Source: Pelagicoccus sp. SDUM812003 (lineage in GTDB: Bacteria; Verrucomicrobiota; Verrucomicrobiia; Opitutales; Opitutaceae). Taken from it: a stretch of DNA of 64,000 nucleotides. Location of the stretch: assembly GCF_031127815.1 (NCBI RefSeq), contig NZ_JARXHY010000014.1:52501-116500 (forward strand), in the 5' to 3' direction. Position 1 is the stretch's first letter; the number at the start of each line of letters is the position of its first letter. The notes below the pieces were generated by a model, which saw only the letters and a program-made list of their open reading frames with translations, was not told the origin of the DNA and searched no databases. Below, one piece after another: positions 43,932-53,402 of the stretch. The translations under genes and the position numbers were made by a program.

Positions 43932-44861
43932 ATGACAGGATCTCCTCGCAAGCGACCCGACCTTTGCTGCCAACGAATCACTTGGCAGGACATCGACCTC
44001 ACTCCCGTGCAAGCCTTGGTGCAACTGGCCAAAGAAGAGGACCTGGAGGGAGGTGGACTCAGGTCCGGAACCAAGACGCCGGGCGATCATTCAGCGGCCC
44101 TCTTGCCCGCCGATCAGAAGGCGAAAGCCTACCTCAGAGCGCGCAAGGAACTGGTCGTATGCGGGCTCCCGCTGGCTCGCGAAGTCCTCGCCGCCTACCA
44201 CCCTGGCCTGTCGCTAGCCCCCGATTGCCAGGATGGCGACTTCCTGCGCCCCGGCCAATCGATCGCCTCCATCAGCGGTCCGGTGCGAGCCTTGCTCAGC
44301 GCCGAGCGACCGTTGCTCAATTTTCTGCAGATGCTCTCAGGCGTATCCACCGAAACCCGACGCTACGTCGCAGCGCTCGGCGAGACTTCGACTCGCCTGC
44401 TCGATACGCGAAAGACGACGCCTGGCTACCGCATACTGGAGAAGTACGCCGTGGCCTGCGGAGGGGCCTGGAATCATCGCATCGGTCTCTTCGACCGAGT
44501 GATGCTCAAGGACAACCACATCGCCGCATTCGGTCCCGAGCCCAAAGCGGCCACAGTGGAAGCCGTTCGAAGATCGCGCCAAAAGCATCCGAAGATGCTG
44601 GTGGAGATGGAGGTCGACGCGCTCGAGCAAATCGAATACGCCCTAGCCGCCGAGGTCGATGTGATCATGCTGGACAACTTCGCCGACGAGGAACTGCATG
44701 AGGCGATCAAGCTGATAGGCGACCGGGCTTGCACCGAGGCCAGCGGCGGCATCACCATCGAGCGACTGCCTCGCATCGCTGGCATCGGCTTGGATTTCAT
44801 TTCGACCGGGGCTCTCGTTCATCAAAGTTCATGGATCGACATCGGTCTGGATTGGGAATAA
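43932..44861 (+). CDS. nadC: nicotinate-nucleotide pyrophosphorylase, carboxylating (NadC)
   Basis: This 309-residue enzyme turns quinolinate and PRPP into nicotinate mononucleotide in NAD synthesis. Visible motifs are LDTRKTTPGYR (about residues 154-164), HRIGLFDRVMLKDNHI (about 180-195), MEVDALEQIEYA, IMLDNF and TEASGGITIERLPRIAG. The start is ATG 43932; a frame open from 42939 merely crosses the epimerase gene in another phase. birA follows 11 bp later and is probably co-transcribed. Confidence 0.95.
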   Translation: MTGSPRKRPDLCCQRITWQDIDLTPVQALVQLAKEEDLEGGGLRSGTKTPGDHSAALLPADQKAKAYLRARKELVVCGLPLAREVLAAYHPGLSLAPDCQDGDFLRPGQSIASISGPVRALLSAERPLLNFLQMLSGVSTETRRYVAALGETSTRLLDTRKTTPGYRILEKYAVACGGAWNHRIGLFDRVMLKDNHIAAFGPEPKAATVEAVRRSRQKHPKMLVEMEVDALEQIEYALAAEVDVIMLDNFADEELHEAIKLIGDRACTEASGGITIERLPRIAGIGLDFISTGALVHQSSWIDIGLDWE

Positions 44862-44872
44862 GGCACACCACG

Positions 44873-45874
44873 ATGGACGACAAAGACGTGCAAATCATTC
44901 GCGAACTCCTGCTCGCGGAAGACGAATATGTTTCAGGCAGCCAACTCGCCGAGCTCATCGGCGTCTCTCGCGTATCCATTTGGTCATACATGGAAAAGCT
45001 GAAGGCGCAGGGCTTCGATTTCGAAGCGGTTCGCAGCAAGGGCTATCGCATGACCGGGCGCCCTTCCATCCTGAACCAGACCTTGATCCAAGCCCAGCTC
45101 ACCCGCAAGGCCTCCGCCTTCACGGTCTTCGTGCACGACGAAATCGACAGCACCAATTCGGAGGCTGAGCGACTGCTCGCTCACGGACAGGAAGCCCCCT
45201 TTGTGGTGATCGCCCGCAAGCAAACGCTAGGGCGCGGCCGCCTGGGACGCGTTTGGCACAGCCCTTCCAATGGAAACGTCTATTCCAGCTTCGCCTTTCG
45301 GCCCTTCGTCTCACCCAGCCACATGTCGCTGTTCACCCTCTGGATGGGCCTGAACCTATGCGAATGCATCAACTCCCTCTATCGAATCAAATGCGGGGTG
45401 AAGTGGCCAAACGACATACACATCGACGGTCGGAAGGTGGCTGGCATCCTGACCGAGGCCCGCATGGAAGCCGACCAAGTGCGCGACGTAATCCTCGGGA
45501 TAGGGCTCAACGCCAACAGCGACGGAAGCGACTGGCCTGAGGAGCTGAAAAACGTCGCCATCTCCCTCAGTCAAGCGACCGGAGAAACCATGGACGTGAA
45601 CCGTCTCTTCGCCGCCATCACCGGCAGGATCGCTATCGCGTATCAACAGTTTCTTGACGGCGCCCACAAGGCCATCGCGAAGGAAAAATGGCCGCAGTTC
45701 GACACCTTGCGTGGCAAGACGATCAGCCTGATGCAAGGCGACAACCAGATCTCCGGCGTGGCTCGCGGCATCGATCTAACCGGTTCGCTCATCGTGGAGC
45801 GTGACGACGGCTCACGGTTTCTGGCGCGTGCTGGCGAAGTTACGCTGAAGAAGGAAAACGAGCCCTCGAGCTAG
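44873..45874 (+). CDS. birA: biotin--protein ligase / biotin operon repressor (BirA)
   Basis: This 333-residue bifunctional BirA has an N-terminal winged helix (SGSQLAELIGVSRVSIWSYMEKL, about 20-42). The ligase domain has DSTNSEAERL, the biotin-binding RQ-type loop QTLGRGRLGRVWHSP (about 117-131), KWPNDIHIDGRKVAGILTEAR and GIGLNAN, and the C-terminal cap is present. It activates biotin and attaches it to AccB, and the DNA-binding domain suggests control of biotin genes as well. A start at ATG 44873 gives the full domain set. The AccB substrate is encoded near 1.5 kb. Confidence 0.95.
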   Translation: MDDKDVQIIRELLLAEDEYVSGSQLAELIGVSRVSIWSYMEKLKAQGFDFEAVRSKGYRMTGRPSILNQTLIQAQLTRKASAFTVFVHDEIDSTNSEAERLLAHGQEAPFVVIARKQTLGRGRLGRVWHSPSNGNVYSSFAFRPFVSPSHMSLFTLWMGLNLCECINSLYRIKCGVKWPNDIHIDGRKVAGILTEARMEADQVRDVILGIGLNANSDGSDWPEELKNVAISLSQATGETMDVNRLFAAITGRIAIAYQQFLDGAHKAIAKEKWPQFDTLRGKTISLMQGDNQISGVARGIDLTGSLIVERDDGSRFLARAGEVTLKKENEPSS

Positions 45875-45896
45875 GCAGCCATTCCCTGAGGCGCAT

Positions 45897-47789
45897 TCAG
45901 TTTCTCAATACGTACTTCGATATGAATTCGAATTCCTTGGTGTAGAAATCGACGCGACGCTCCTCGTCGATAAACCCATGACGTCCCCAGGAATCCACGA
46001 CTAGCTCGCTCGTTTTCCCCGCCTTCAGAAGCGCCTTGTGCAAGGCTTTGGACTGGCCGACTTCCACTCGATCGTCGCTGGCACCGTGCACGAGCAGCAC
46101 CGGCGCTTGAATCCGTTCCGCGTAAAAGATGGGCGAATACTTCTGATATTCCTTTTTGTTTCCCTTCAAGTCGCCGATCTCATCCTCCAAAAACCAGTCC
46201 CAACCATAGCGGTCGTCTCTCCGGCTGGCTAGCAATTGGCGATGCCAATCGTAGACTCCGGCGAAGCCGACCGAGCACCGAAAAAGCTCGGGGGCACGAG
46301 CCGCCGACTCCACCGCGATGTAGCCACCGAAACTGCCTCCACTGATGGCGATGCGTTTCGGGTCCGCGATCCCCTGCTCCATCGCCCACTTGGTGGCGTC
46401 GATCACGTCATCCACCGATCGTTCTAGGATGGATACAAAGCCATCTTGCAGCCAGAAGGCTCTACCTCTTCCGGACGACCCTCTGTAGTTGATATTCAAT
46501 ACAGCGATTCCGTTCTGGGCATAGAATTGGTTCCTCGCTCGAAAGCCCCATTTGTCTTGGGCGTGCGGTCCGCCGTGCGGATCGACGAGGAGAGGGACCC
46601 CTTTTTCCCGACCGGGCGGGAGCGTCAGGTAGCCGCGAATCTCCTGACCCTCTCGATTGACGAACGAGATCGGGCGCGTGCGCGCCAAATCGTAATTCGC
46701 CAGCCTGCTATTGATCTGCGCGATCCGCTTCACCTGACCGTCCTTCGTCAGCTCGAAATAGGTCCCGGGATCTATATCGCTCGCCGAGCGAAAGAAGATC
46801 GATTGGTTCACGCTGTTCACGCCGAGGAAGGAGACGTTCGCGCCCGGCAAGCTCGTTTCCAACTGCTCGGCCAACTGCTTCAGCCCCGCGTCGAACCACA
46901 CCACCCGCGGCATCGGCTCGTCGATGCGAATCCCGTAAAGTCCCAAACTCGTCGGATCGGTCATGAAGCCGTCCACGGTCACGTCGCAAAGCTCGCTCTT
47001 GATAGGATCCCGCACCAGCTGCCCGCTCTCGAAATCGAACAGCTGCACGAATACCCGCTCGTCATCATGCACCTCTGCGAAAGCCGTGGCGCCCGCATCG
47101 AAGAAATGCCAGTCCTCGATCCGTCGCGACAACTCCAGTTCGACCCAATCCGAATCGTCTTCGCCAGACCGATACATCCAAGTCGACTCCCCTTCCTTTT
47201 CACCCAGGCATTTCACCACTCTCGGACGGCCCAGCGTATCCAAAAAGAAACGAATGCCGCGGCCAGGATTCTTCACACGGCTGACCAGCTCTCCAGTGAT
47301 CACGTTCATGTAGCGAACATCCGGAAAACGGGTTCGGACCCGTCGATCAATCACCGCGCAGTACTCCGGATCGTGCGGCATGGTGTGCAGCACGCGGGGC
47401 AAGCGCTCCAGGCCGTCGTCCAGATTCCGGATGTCGTTGAACAGCGGCTCCGCGGAAAACACCCCGAGAATCCGATTCCCAGACAAACCCAGCTTCACTC
47501 CGATCAAGCGGTTCTCCGAAACCCAGCCCTGGCTGTAGATGTCCTGCCCGGGACCCGCAGCCAGACCGCGACTCTCCCCCTTCTCCAAATCCACGGTCAT
47601 CAGGGAGCGGCGGCTCTTGTCCAAATACTCGCCGTAGCTCAAACAGCGCCCGCCTGGCGCCACCTGAAATCCGACCGTCTCCGGGTCACGAAAAAAGTCG
47701 TCGATCATCTCCGCCAATCGATCCTGACTCGGGGCGGCGAAACTGGAGACAACGAGGAAGAGCGCGAGGGTAACAAGAGGGGGTCGCAT
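45897..47789 (-). CDS. secreted S9 family peptidase (prolyl oligopeptidase type)
   Basis: This 630-residue protein has a signal peptide (about 1-19). An N-terminal beta-propeller-like region (about 25-370) is followed by an alpha/beta-hydrolase domain. The catalytic serine is in GGSFGGYIA (about 478-486), the aspartate in HGASDDRVEVGQS and the histidine in WGRHGF. It is likely a dipeptidyl or acylaminoacyl peptidase of the periplasm or outside. It is convergent with birA. Confidence 0.92.
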   Translation of the reverse strand: MRPPLVTLALFLVVSSFAAPSQDRLAEMIDDFFRDPETVGFQVAPGGRCLSYGEYLDKSRRSLMTVDLEKGESRGLAAGPGQDIYSQGWVSENRLIGVKLGLSGNRILGVFSAEPLFNDIRNLDDGLERLPRVLHTMPHDPEYCAVIDRRVRTRFPDVRYMNVITGELVSRVKNPGRGIRFFLDTLGRPRVVKCLGEKEGESTWMYRSGEDDSDWVELELSRRIEDWHFFDAGATAFAEVHDDERVFVQLFDFESGQLVRDPIKSELCDVTVDGFMTDPTSLGLYGIRIDEPMPRVVWFDAGLKQLAEQLETSLPGANVSFLGVNSVNQSIFFRSASDIDPGTYFELTKDGQVKRIAQINSRLANYDLARTRPISFVNREGQEIRGYLTLPPGREKGVPLLVDPHGGPHAQDKWGFRARNQFYAQNGIAVLNINYRGSSGRGRAFWLQDGFVSILERSVDDVIDATKWAMEQGIADPKRIAISGGSFGGYIAVESAARAPELFRCSVGFAGVYDWHRQLLASRRDDRYGWDWFLEDEIGDLKGNKKEYQKYSPIFYAERIQAPVLLVHGASDDRVEVGQSKALHKALLKAGKTSELVVDSWGRHGFIDEERRVDFYTKEFEFISKYVLRN

Positions 47790-47993
47790 CCCTAAAAGTC
47801 AGCCGAGCAGCGCCGCAAAAACAAGCGCTGCGGCAAGCAATTTCGTCTGACCGTCAAGTGAGATCGCGAACCGAAGGGATTTCGTTTCAAGCTTCCAGCT
47901 TGGCCACTCGTAGTAGCTGGTGAACCCTTCGCTAGGACCTGCGGCCGATACCGCCGGTTTCGATCTTGATGGCTAACACCAACGCTCTCTTCT

Positions 47994-48551
47994 ATGAAAC
48001 TGCATCCAGAAATCACCCCGAAACTCGCTCGCTGGATCGAGCAGCAGAAACTGTTTTTCGTCGGATCCGCCCCCCTCTCGGCGGACGGACACATCAACCT
48101 GTCGCCGAAGGGTGGCGATTGTTTCCGCATTCTAGGCCCCAAGGAGGTCGCCTACCTCGACTACACCGGCAGCGGCGCCGAGACCATTGCTCACCTGCGG
48201 GAAAACGGGCGCATCGTTATCATGTTCTGCGCCTTCGAAGGCGGTCCGCAAATCGTGCGTCTCCACGGAACGGGTACGGCGCATCTACCGAGTGACGACT
48301 CGTTCCAATCGCTCGCCTCCCGCTTTCCCAGCAATCCGGGGATGCGCTCAATCATCCGCATCGAGGTCCAACGCGTCTCGGATTCCTGCGGCTACTCAGT
48401 CCCCTACTTCGACTATCAAGGCGAGCGCGACATCCTCGACAAATGGGCGAACGCCAAAGGCCGAGAAGGAGTGACGGCGTACCAAGCGGAAAAGAACCGC
48501 CTCAGCATCGACGGGCTCCCCGCTCTCGAACAGCCGAGCGAGCGTACCTGA
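47994..48551 (+). CDS. pyridoxamine 5'-phosphate oxidase family (FMN-binding) protein
   Basis: This 185-residue protein has the split-barrel PPOX fold: LFFVGSAPLSADGHINLSPKGGD (about 20-42), VAYLDYTGSGAETIAHLRENGRIVIMFCAFEG (about 52-83) and IVRLHGTG. This matches the general-stress or PPOX group that binds FMN or F420. It is probably a flavin-dependent oxidoreductase with unknown substrate; it is not the PdxH type by sequence. Confidence 0.85.
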   Translation: MKLHPEITPKLARWIEQQKLFFVGSAPLSADGHINLSPKGGDCFRILGPKEVAYLDYTGSGAETIAHLRENGRIVIMFCAFEGGPQIVRLHGTGTAHLPSDDSFQSLASRFPSNPGMRSIIRIEVQRVSDSCGYSVPYFDYQGERDILDKWANAKGREGVTAYQAEKNRLSIDGLPALEQPSERT

Positions 48552-48600
48552 TTCCGAAGCTAGTCGCCCTGGCCGGACTGCAACCGCGGCCGCATCAAGC

Positions 48601-49743
48601 CTAGACGCGACCCAATCGCACGCTTAGCTCGTAGCGACCGTCCAGGCGCTTCACGACGCGTCCCTTCAGCTCCAGGGTCATCAAGCCGACGGACAGCGAC
48701 GCCACCGGATGGTCCAGCATGCGGGATAGCGTTTCCAGATCGTAGGCCTCGCCTCCCGCCAGAACGTCGAGCAGCGCTTTCTGGTCTTCGTCCAAGGCGT
48801 CGTCCTGAGAAAACAAATCCTCCGACTCGGATTCGAGCTCCAAGGCTGGGGCCTGGCGCAGATGGTTCAACTCCTCCAACAGGTCGTCGATAGATTCCAG
48901 CAAGAGGGCCCCGTCGCGTATGAGCTGATGGCATCCACGGCTAGAGGCCTGATCGATCCTGCCCGGCACGGCGCAGACCAAGCGCCCCTGATCCGCCGCG
49001 AAGCGGGCCGTGATCATGGAACCGCCCGCCTCCTCGGACTCGATCACGACGACGGCGTGCGACATGCCGCTGACGAGTCGATTGCGCATGGGAAAGGTTT
49101 GCCGATCCGCCCGCCTGCCAAAAGGAAACTCGCTCACCACCGCCCCGCATCTCTGAACGTCCTTGTAGAGGTCGATGTTTTCCGGCGGATACACGATGTC
49201 GATCCCGTTCCCTAGTACGCACACCGTGCTGCCGTCTTCCGCCTCCAAGGCGCCGCGATGAGCGAAGGTATCGATGCCCCGAGCCATGCCGCTCACCACG
49301 CAGAACCCGATTTGAGCAAGATCGCGAGCGAAGCAGCGGGCCACCGACTGTCCGTACAGCGTGGTCTTCCTAGTGCCCACGATGGCTACGGACGGCTTCT
49401 TGAAATCGTAGTTTCCCTGTCGATACAAGCCGATAGGCGGATCATCGATCTCCTTCAACAGCGCGGGATAGTCACCGTCCTCACGGGTCACGAAATCGAC
49501 TCCCCGCGATGCCGCCTGAGCCATCTCGCGCTGCAGATCGAAACGGTTTCTCCAATCGAGCAGAGACTCGACCGCCCGTTTCTGCAGCCCCTGCACCGAG
49601 GCCAAGGACGCCCGGTCCGCCTCGAGGACGCGACAGGGGTCGCCACCGAAGCGATGCAGCAAGCGATTGAGAGAGATGGGGCCAATAGCAGGCAGGCCGT
49701 TCAAGACCCAGTAGGCCTCTCGACGGGAGAGTGGGGATTCCAT
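48601..49743 (-). CDS. dprA: DNA-processing protein DprA
   Basis: This 380-residue DprA protects incoming single-stranded DNA and loads RecA during natural transformation. It has an N-terminal SAM-like region, the Rossmann-type core with VAIVGTRKTTLYGQ (about 118-131), SGMARGIDTFAHRGAL (about 148-163), PMRNRLVSGMS and AGGSMITARFAADQGR, and a C-terminal winged-helix domain (about 310-375). The ATG at 49743 lies inside the end of nnr; the two genes overlap by 43 bp in different frames. Confidence 0.95.
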   Translation of the reverse strand: MESPLSRREAYWVLNGLPAIGPISLNRLLHRFGGDPCRVLEADRASLASVQGLQKRAVESLLDWRNRFDLQREMAQAASRGVDFVTREDGDYPALLKEIDDPPIGLYRQGNYDFKKPSVAIVGTRKTTLYGQSVARCFARDLAQIGFCVVSGMARGIDTFAHRGALEAEDGSTVCVLGNGIDIVYPPENIDLYKDVQRCGAVVSEFPFGRRADRQTFPMRNRLVSGMSHAVVVIESEEAGGSMITARFAADQGRLVCAVPGRIDQASSRGCHQLIRDGALLLESIDDLLEELNHLRQAPALELESESEDLFSQDDALDEDQKALLDVLAGGEAYDLETLSRMLDHPVASLSVGLMTLELKGRVVKRLDGRYELSVRLGRV

Positions 49744-51314
49744 GACTCGCCACTATCAAGCGCCGGCGAGAGAAAGTCCAACAAGTCTGTAGTGCGGGCC
49801 GCGTGCTGGCCGTTTTTCATCGCCCAAACATCCGCAGCTCTTCCGTGCCAATAAACTGCCTGACAGGCCGCCACGAAGCAGTCGTCGGGACGCTGGGCCA
49901 TCAGCCCTGCCGCCAACCCCGCCAGCAGATCGCCGCTTCCTCCGCGCGCCAGCACCGCATTGCCCGTCGGGCAAACGCAAGTGAGGTCGCCCCGAGAGAC
50001 GCGGGTGCAGCTTCCTTTCTTGATCAAAACGAGTTTTCGGTCCTCGGCGTAGCCAGCGATGGCCTCAAGCGAGGAATCCTTTCGACCGCTCAGGCGCCAG
50101 AACTCTCCGTCGTGGGGGGTGACCACAACTCCCTCGTTGCCCCCGGCAGTGAAGGCCTGGACGATCTCCGGCTGCAAGGCGTCCGCATCCAGCAAGACTG
50201 GCTTCTCCCACATGCGCCCGAGCTCCTGCAGCATGGTTCGGGTCTCGCGCTCCTGCCCCATCCCCGGACCAGCCAGCAAAGCCGTCGCTTTAGAAGCGAG
50301 CGTTTGCACCTGCCAAATGCCTTCCAACGCCAAGCCGCCCTCCGGCGTCTCCGGCCAGGAGCGCCACATAGCCTCGGGCAAGCTCGCCGCGAACCGCCCC
50401 GCGATGGATTCGGGAGCCAGCACCGTGACCAGGCCCACGCCGCTTCGCGAGGCGGCCTTCACGCTCATCGCCAGCGCCCCAGGCATGGAGCGCGATCCGG
50501 CAAGCACCAGCAAATGCCCATAGGATCGCTTGTCCGCCGACGCTGGACGAAACGCCCGCAGCGGATCCAGCACCGTATCCGTAATGACACGACAGACGCT
50601 CTCGCGATCCTCTTCGAAAAAGCCGACATCCAAATAGCGGATCATGCCGCAAGCTTCGTTTTTCAGCAGCGGACTCTTGAAAACGCCCGTCGCGTAGGTG
50701 ATGTCCGCCCGAAACGGTCGCTCGTCGGAGCTATCACCCGTACCACTCGGCAGATCGACCGCCACGCGCAGACCGATGCAGCGCAAGGCATTGACTTTCT
50801 CAATGAGGACTCCGCTTCCACCGCGCAGGGGAGGCTTGAACTGCATGCCCAAGAGTCCGTCGATGCAAAGCTCATACGGACCCTGATGCAAAACGGAATC
50901 GACCAGCGCCAGCCAATCGCCTTCCTCCATCCCAGCGGGGTCCAGCGTACGCAGCGCTTCGCTCTCCGCGATCAGCTCATAAGCCTTGCGAGCAAGCGGC
51001 TTCAAATCGGAAACGGGCGAGCTGAAGATCAAAGTCACATCGCTGATCTTCCGGGGCATCTTCAGCAGCTCGCGGATTGCGAGCAGAGCGTCTCCGCCAT
51101 TGTTCCCCTTCCCCACCAAAGCCAGCACACGCCAGTCGCGCTGCGGCAAGCGCGTCATCGAAAAGTCACTACAGATCGCGCTCGCCAGCTTCCGCCCGAC
51201 CCGACGCATGGCGCTCCATCCCTGATCGTCGCTCTTCATCAAGCCCCGCTCCCACTCGTTCGATTCCGAGCAGCTCAGAACAGGATGAGAAGCATGCCGC
51301 ATAAAAAAACTCAT
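49701..51314 (-). CDS. nnr: bifunctional NAD(P)H-hydrate repair enzyme (epimerase + dehydratase)
   Basis: This is a 537-residue fusion. The N-terminal epimerase domain has LVGKGNNGGDALLAIREL (about 66-83) and ELCIDGLLGMQFKPPLRG. The C-terminal ADP/ATP-dependent dehydratase domain has YGHLLVLAGSRSMPGALAMS (about 264-283), VTPHDGEFWRLSG and the catalytic GGSGDLLAGLAAGLM. It repairs damaged, hydrated NADH and NADPH. The ATG at 51314 is used; a longer frame (to 51389) adds only Arg-rich residues over acpS. Its 3' end overlaps dprA by 43 bp. Confidence 0.92.
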   Translation of the reverse strand: MSFFMRHASHPVLSCSESNEWERGLMKSDDQGWSAMRRVGRKLASAICSDFSMTRLPQRDWRVLALVGKGNNGGDALLAIRELLKMPRKISDVTLIFSSPVSDLKPLARKAYELIAESEALRTLDPAGMEEGDWLALVDSVLHQGPYELCIDGLLGMQFKPPLRGGSGVLIEKVNALRCIGLRVAVDLPSGTGDSSDERPFRADITYATGVFKSPLLKNEACGMIRYLDVGFFEEDRESVCRVITDTVLDPLRAFRPASADKRSYGHLLVLAGSRSMPGALAMSVKAASRSGVGLVTVLAPESIAGRFAASLPEAMWRSWPETPEGGLALEGIWQVQTLASKATALLAGPGMGQERETRTMLQELGRMWEKPVLLDADALQPEIVQAFTAGGNEGVVVTPHDGEFWRLSGRKDSSLEAIAGYAEDRKLVLIKKGSCTRVSRGDLTCVCPTGNAVLARGGSGDLLAGLAAGLMAQRPDDCFVAACQAVYWHGRAADVWAMKNGQHAARTTDLLDFLSPALDSGESWNPHSPVERPTGS

Positions 51315-51324
51315 AGACGCCAGT

Positions 51325-51732
51325 CTAGCCCAGAATCGTCGCGAACGCAATGGCCGTCTCGTCCGTATGCGAGAGGCTGATCGCCACATACTTCCCTCTC
51401 ACCTGATGCAGGAGGTGTCTGCCTTTCTCATCCAATTCGACCAATGGTTCGCCGCGTTCGCCGGGAACTACGCTCACGGAGGTCCAAGTCAAGTGTTCGC
51501 CGATTCCCGTAGTAAAGGCTTTGGCGACCGCCTCCTTGGCGGCGAAGCGAGCCGCGAACCGTTCGCCGGGATCCTTGTATTTCAGGCAGTACTCCCGCTC
51601 CGCTTTCGTGTAAACGCGATGCAGAAAACGGTCGCCCTGCCGATCGATCAAGTCTCGTATCCGTTTAACAGATACAATATCGACGCCAATTCCGAGAACC
51701 GGTCCTTTGCAGGGCAGAGATATCGCATCCAT
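51325..51732 (-). CDS. acpS: holo-acyl-carrier-protein synthase (AcpS)
   Basis: This 135-residue synthase moves phosphopantetheine from CoA to acyl carrier protein. The family motifs GIGVDIVSVKRI (about 14-25) and RFAAKEAVAKAF (about 63-74), and the C-terminal VAISLSHTDETAIAFA, are all present. It lies 23 bp after pdxJ and 10 bp before nnr, so the four-gene set pdxJ-acpS-nnr-dprA looks like one operon. Upstream residues MDAISLPCKGPV are slightly longer than usual. Confidence 0.95.
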   Translation of the reverse strand: MDAISLPCKGPVLGIGVDIVSVKRIRDLIDRQGDRFLHRVYTKAEREYCLKYKDPGERFAARFAAKEAVAKAFTTGIGEHLTWTSVSVVPGERGEPLVELDEKGRHLLHQVRGKYVAISLSHTDETAIAFATILG

Positions 51733-51755
51733 GGAAAAACGCGTTTGGCAGCCGG

Positions 51756-52514
51756 CTATGCGCCCGCCATAAGGGCTTTCATTTCCCGTACAGCTTCGTC
51801 GATCCCGAAGAAGAGGGCCCGGCTGATGATGCTGTGTCCGATATTGAGCTCGTGCAGCTCGGGAATGGTGATGACCTCGCTAACGTTGACGTAGTTGATG
51901 CCGTGACCGGCGTTGACGATGAGCCCGAGTTCGGAAGCGAGCGCGGCTCCCTCCACGAGTCGCTCGAACTCCTCGGCTCTCCTTGCAGTGTAGTAGGCAT
52001 TTGCATACGCTCCGGTGTGCAGTTCCACATACTTGGCGCCGATCTTGGCAGAGGCTTCGATCTGCGCCTTGTCCGGATCGATAAACAAACTGCTCTCGAT
52101 ACCGGCTTCCTTGGCGGACTTGACGATGCTATCGATGCGATCGAACTGCCCTGCCACTTCCAGACCGCCTTCAGTCGTCACCTCCTCGCGCTTCTCCGGC
52201 ACGATGCAGATGGTTTCAGGCAAGACCTCCAGAGCGAAGGAGAGCATGTCCTCGGTGGCGGCCATCTCCATGTTGAGCCGAGTCTGGATGCACTCGCGAA
52301 GGCGCCGCACATCCGAGCGTTGCACATGTCGCGCGTCCTCGCGCGGGTGGACCGTGATGCCTTGCGCCCCGGCCTTCTCGCAGAGCAGAGCGATGGTCAC
52401 CGGATCCGGCTCCACGAACTGGCCGCAGCCCCGTGGGCTGTCCTTGTAGCGCGCTTGGCGCACGGTTGCGACATGGTCGATATTGACCCCGAGAAGAATG
52501 GTTTGGCTAGACAT
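51756..52514 (-). CDS. pdxJ: pyridoxine 5'-phosphate synthase (PdxJ)
   Basis: This 252-residue TIM barrel makes pyridoxine 5'-phosphate. It has LGVNIDHVATVRQAR (about residues 8-22), TVHPREDARHVQ (about 54-65), TRLNMEMA, VELHTGAYANAY and NAGHGINYVNV. The ATG at 52514 fits the family start; a longer open frame (to 52550) has no support. It begins the pdxJ-acpS-nnr-dprA cluster. Confidence 0.96.
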   Translation of the reverse strand: MSSQTILLGVNIDHVATVRQARYKDSPRGCGQFVEPDPVTIALLCEKAGAQGITVHPREDARHVQRSDVRRLRECIQTRLNMEMAATEDMLSFALEVLPETICIVPEKREEVTTEGGLEVAGQFDRIDSIVKSAKEAGIESSLFIDPDKAQIEASAKIGAKYVELHTGAYANAYYTARRAEEFERLVEGAALASELGLIVNAGHGINYVNVSEVITIPELHELNIGHSIISRALFFGIDEAVREMKALMAGA

Positions 52515-52577
52515 GGCTAAGTTTTGCCGACGGTATAGGGCAGCCTCCATCCGGACGCAACCAAAGCTTCAAAGAGA

Positions 52578-53312
52578 ATGAGCGACGACGCACCCGCCAG
52601 CACCACCAAGCAAATACCGAAGAACGAGAACTTTCTCGCCAACATCGTCTGCAACCTCGTGCTGCCGATTCTCTGCTTGAAGAACCTGAGCAGCGAGGAT
52701 CGTCTCGGCCCGGTACTTGGTCTGGTCGTGGCCCTGGCCTTCCCGATCGGCTACTTTTTCTACGACTTCGCGAAGCGACGAAACTACAACATCATCTCCA
52801 TCTTCGGATTCCTCAACATCCTGCTCACCGGCGGGATCGGCCTGATGGCCGCGGAACCGAAGTGGGTGGTGATCAAGGAGACCGCCATGCCGCTCATGAT
52901 CGGCGTGCTAGTCCTCGCGACAGCGAATCGCAAAAACTCGCTGCTGAAAACCTTCCTCTTCAACGAAGCCATTTTCGACATCGACAAGATTCGCAGCCAT
53001 ATCGACACCGACGAAAAGCGCTCCACTCTAGAGGGACATTTCAAAGTGGCGAATTGGCTGCTTGTATTCAGTTTTCTGATAAGCGCTCTGCTCAACTTCA
53101 TCCTCGCTTCCATGATCGTAAAAAGCCCTGGCGGCACCGAGCAGTTCAATCAGGAGATCGCCACCCTGACCTGGGTTTCCTGGCTGGTCATCACAGCGCC
53201 AACCATGGCGATTCTCATCTACGCCCTTTGGCGGTTGATAAATGGCTTGAAGGGCCTAACCGGACTTAGCTTCGAAGGCCTGCTGCACGAGCACCACGTG
53301 AAGAAGGACTGA
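52578..53312 (+). CDS. VC0807-type integral membrane protein
   Basis: This 244-residue protein has about six membrane segments. The patterns LVLPILCLK (about 28-36), GPVLGLVVALAFPIGYFFYDFAKRR (about 44-68), IISIFGFLNILLTGGIGLM and AMPLMIGVLVLATA are typical of the VC0807 group. Proteins of this group are uncharacterised and some annotations call them intracellular septation-like. It is divergent from pdxJ and convergent with gltA. Confidence 0.78.
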   Translation: MSDDAPASTTKQIPKNENFLANIVCNLVLPILCLKNLSSEDRLGPVLGLVVALAFPIGYFFYDFAKRRNYNIISIFGFLNILLTGGIGLMAAEPKWVVIKETAMPLMIGVLVLATANRKNSLLKTFLFNEAIFDIDKIRSHIDTDEKRSTLEGHFKVANWLLVFSFLISALLNFILASMIVKSPGGTEQFNQEIATLTWVSWLVITAPTMAILIYALWRLINGLKGLTGLSFEGLLHEHHVKKD

Positions 53313-53335
53313 GCAACTAGCGCCAACGCCTTCAG

Positions 53336-53374
53336 TCCAAAAAAAGGCGACTCCCTGCCGAGAGCCGCCTTTCC
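53336..53374 (-). terminator. intrinsic terminator after gltA
   Basis: On the minus strand the stem AAAGGCG (53366-53372) and CGCCTTT (53349-53343), with a 16-nt imperfectly paired interior, runs directly into a T-run (TTTTTTT, 53345-53339). It lies about 30 bp after the gltA stop. Confidence 0.6.
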
Positions 53375-53402
53375 TGAAATTCGCCTTTTACCGAGCTTTC
53401 GC

